DNA from: Zelonia costaricensis
Lineage: Eukaryota; Euglenozoa; Kinetoplastea; Trypanosomatida; Trypanosomatidae
DNA: 25,984 bases
Direction: 5' to 3'
Assembly: GCA_030849075.1 (NCBI GenBank)
Contig: JASAOO010003158.1
Location: 1-25,984, forward strand
Within the stretch, counting starts at the first letter, position 1; each line of letters opens with the position of its first letter. The position numbers were made by a program, and so were the translations under genes. Positions 25,429-25,984 of the stretch are shown here, in pieces. The notes under the pieces are model-generated. The model searched no databases. It was given only the letters and a program-made list of their open reading frames with translations, and was not told the DNA's origin.

Positions 25429-25984
25429 GCAGGCAGTGAGGATGGGTGATACGAAGGCATGCGTGCCACCCACCCCACCCCACCCCGCCCCGCCTTCCTC
25501 TTGCTGAACGTGCGCGTGTACGTGTGTGCGTGTGTGCCCGCGGAGGCGCTTCTCTCGGTGCACCGTGCCCTCCGTCCTCCCCCCCCTTTTCCCGCTGGGC
25601 GTGATCACCAATCGTCTGTGCGTGGCGTCATGAGTGCCTCCTCACGAGGAGCACGGCATCCCACCCCCGCCCCCGCCCCGAGCAAAGCGGTCCTCTCCGC
25701 CTCGGCGCTCACGATGACGTGCCCGGCGCGCATTCCAAGTGCACTGAGAAGAGAAGGCTCTCTCATTCCCCCCTGCATGGAGGAGGTGAGGGCGGGAGGG
25801 GGAGGGGTGGGGAGGGGGGGGGGGCAGCGTGCGCCACCGTCTCTCCTCGCCTTCAGTTTGGATCTGATTTCTTTCTTCGCGGGGCTTCTGCGGCCTGTCT
25901 TCATCCGCTTGGAGTTCCCCTCCACCTTATAGTAAACGCGTCCACTCAAGAAGACGGTCGGTGTGGGTACTGCCTACCGCATGC
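25429..25984. other. Spacer after the SNF2 gene to the window end
   Basis: About 555 bases with no gene supported. It begins with CACCC repeats (25467-25493), then a GT/CG-alternating stretch, C-rich DNA (25577-25590 and 25660-25680) and a sense G-rich tract (25788-25824). A 157-codon forward open frame (25459-25932) and a 114-codon minus-strand frame are of biased composition and lack a domain. The next gene would lie outside the window. Confidence 0.55.
25788..25824 (+). other. Sense-strand G-rich tract, candidate G-quadruplex
   Basis: A run of GGGAGGGGGAGGGGTGGGGA followed by G12 or so contains well over four G-runs. It lies about 360 bases downstream of the SNF2 stop codon, on the transcribed-RNA strand. 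Confidence 0.5.

Noticed and set aside
25459..25932. 157-codon open frame after the SNF2 gene
   Set aside because: It reads through CACCC repeats and a G-rich tract; the composition is driven by simple sequence.
1..25984. Operon-like functional grouping (cap triphosphatase, eIF3j, EFL1)
   Set aside because: Trypanosomatid polycistronic units generally contain unrelated genes; the other neighbours (SNARE, KBP, PP2C, SNF2) do not fit an RNA theme.
1..25984. CRISPR arrays, tRNA/rRNA genes, telomeric repeats, bacterial-type promoters
   Set aside because: No spaced direct repeats, no tRNA B-box-like motif in a cloverleaf context, and no TTAGGG arrays were seen by eye. The genome type is eukaryotic.

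Overview
The window looks like nuclear chromosomal DNA of a trypanosomatid, most likely the Leishmaniinae (Leishmania and close relatives); the species cannot be told from the sequence alone. The reasons are as follows. All ten complete genes and one truncated gene lie on the + strand, without introns. The genes are GC-rich, with strong G/C preference at third codon positions. They are separated by long low-complexity spacers with polypyrimidine tracts followed by AG (trans-splice acceptors) and by (CA)n/(GT)n runs. Several proteins have kinetoplastid-type architectures. This is the layout of a polycistronic transcription unit, where spliced-leader addition and polyadenylation separate the mRNAs and no gene has its own promoter.

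Layout in order: the last codons of an unidentified gene (2-64); a 2.2 kb spacer; eIF3 subunit j (2298-2930); KIF-binding protein (4078-5886); a Qc-type SNARE (6297-7100); a two-block TPR protein with a C-terminal zinc knuckle (7909-8913); the Cet1-like mRNA-cap RNA triphosphatase (9624-10553); a small single-membrane-span protein, probably mitochondrial (11272-11742); the ribosome-maturation GTPase EFL1/Ria1 (12811-15474); a Rieske [2Fe-2S] plus ferredoxin-reductase-like fusion (17273-19000); a PPTC7-like PP2C phosphatase with a myristoylation-type N-terminus (19843-20955); and a SNF2 ATPase with C-terminal PHD fingers (22297-25428).

Several products act in mRNA and ribosome biology (cap RNA triphosphatase, eIF3j, EFL1). 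In trypanosomatids neighbouring genes are usually co-transcribed without being functionally related, so I do not read this as an operon. For at least four genes (SNARE, EFL1, Rieske fusion, small membrane protein) the longest open frame runs upstream of the real start. Likely splice acceptors fall inside those extensions and set the annotated ATG.

I found no convincing new multi-gene system. The points most worth a second look are: the Rieske-reductase fusion; the PPTC7 phosphatase whose usual mitochondrial presequence appears replaced by a myristoylation signal; the SNF2-PHD protein with a PIP-box-like extreme N-terminus; two compositionally distinct spacer segments that may be degenerate retroposons or decayed coding sequence (about 1500-1850 and 21541-21836); sense-strand G-tracts recurring downstream of genes; and a 30-nt AC repeat placed directly after a probable splice acceptor.
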